Position numbers and translations under genes: made by a program. The notes below the pieces were generated by a model. That model had not been told where the DNA came from. It saw nothing but the letters and a program-made list of their open reading frames with translations, and made no database searches. From Streptomyces katrae (GTDB lineage: Bacteria; Actinomycetota; Actinomycetes; Streptomycetales; Streptomycetaceae): 5,735 bases of DNA. Positions 5,424 through 5,735 of this stretch are shown one piece after another (the first letter of the stretch is position 1; each line of letters begins with the position of its first letter). Location: NCBI RefSeq assembly GCF_000966975.1, contig NZ_JZWV01001206.1, positions 1-5,735 on the forward strand, written 5' to 3'.

Positions 5424-5735
5424 TCGGGCTTCTTCGGCGGCCTGCCGGACCTGCCGGCCACCGCGGCGATGGGCGACCGGGCGGCCCCGGACGAGATCAC
5501 GGTGGCATTCGCCGACGGCCTGGACGTCCCGGCGCACTGGGACTTCCCGGCGCCGGTGGGCAGGCAGCCCGTACGCGCCCTCGGGACGGCCGACCAGTTC
5601 ACCATCTCGCGCCACCTGAAGGTCCCCGAGGTCCGGGCGTTCATGAACGAGGCACCGCTGGCCGACCTCCGCGACCCGAGCTCGCCGGGCCCCACCGCCG
5701 CGTCCGACGACGGCCGATTCCGCGCAGTCGTGGCC
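5424..5735 (+). pseudogene. Saccharopine dehydrogenase-like protein, N-terminus missing (runs off right edge)
   Basis: The plus-strand frame from 5424 reads GFFGGLPDLPATAAMGDRAA, PDEITVAFADGLD, WDFPAPVGRQPVRAL, FTISRHLKVPEVRAFMNEAP and LADLRDP. This is the middle part of the saccharopine dehydrogenase NADP-binding-domain family found in actinobacteria (putative trans-acting enoyl reductase or NAD(P)-dependent oxidoreductases; function poorly defined). The N-terminal Rossmann domain is absent and sequence left of about 5424 belongs to something else. An ATG at 5469 lies inside homologous sequence and is not a true start. About 30-40 residues seem to be missing between ADGLD and VPAHWDFP. Near 5718-5719 the family-like reading shifts frame: dropping one T of GATTCC gives GRSAQSW, as expected of relatives, in place of GRFRAVVA. 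Truncation, internal deletion and frameshift together indicate a dead gene; its right end is outside the window. Confidence 0.7.

Noticed and set aside
4749..5615. A 288-codon minus-strand frame opposite the flavodoxin-like gene
   Set aside because: It is antisense to an intact, well-conserved gene and has no recognisable motif.
5469..5735. An intact small gene starting at ATG 5469
   Set aside because: Family homology continues upstream of this ATG to about 5424, so it is an internal methionine of a truncated gene.
1..5735. CRISPR array, tRNA, insertion sequence or defence system
   Set aside because: No regularly spaced repeats, cloverleaf, transposase motif or terminal inverted repeats, and no nuclease, helicase or toxin motif were seen on either strand.

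Overview
The window is very GC-rich, with codons ending almost always in G or C, GTG starts, weak Shine-Dalgarno sites and actinobacterial protein families. It looks like chromosomal DNA of a Streptomyces or close relative. No tRNA, rRNA, CRISPR array, transposase or phage gene was seen.

Layout: (1) 2-646 (+) is the 3' part of a PAP2-type membrane lipid phosphatase gene running in from the left edge. (2) 696-2423 (-) is a complete thiamine-diphosphate/FAD pyruvate oxidase of the PoxB type, convergent with the first gene. (3) 2520-3256 (-), just upstream of poxB on the same strand, is the wreck of an FMN-binding glutamate synthase family gene. It has a frameshift, an in-frame TAG and no catalytic barrel. 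(4) 3379-3628 (+) holds two gene scraps joined end to end: the N-terminus of a glyoxalase/VOC protein and the C-terminus of a cyclophilin. (5) 3818-4399 (+) is an intact GNAT acetyltransferase resembling aminoglycoside 2'-N-acetyltransferases. (6) 4400-4664 is intergenic, with two small hairpins. (7) 4665-5288 (+) is an intact flavodoxin-fold oxidoreductase. (8) 5285 to about 5410 (-) is a probable C-terminal scrap of a WD40/STAND-type protein. (9) 5424-5735 (+) is a decayed saccharopine dehydrogenase-like gene that lacks its NADP-binding N-terminus and runs off the right edge.

The four intact or edge-cut genes (lipid phosphatase, pyruvate oxidase, acetyltransferase, flavodoxin-like reductase) do not form an evident pathway. 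The main signal is decay: at least four, probably five, gene remnants sit between intact genes, and several are joined at abrupt breakpoints. This is what a deletion- and rearrangement-prone accessory region would look like, such as a Streptomyces chromosome arm. I do not see a convincing new multi-gene system here. The observations most worth checking are the chimeric remnants, the PoxB without its lipid-binding tail, and the short repeats near the poxB leader and the dead glutamate synthase gene.
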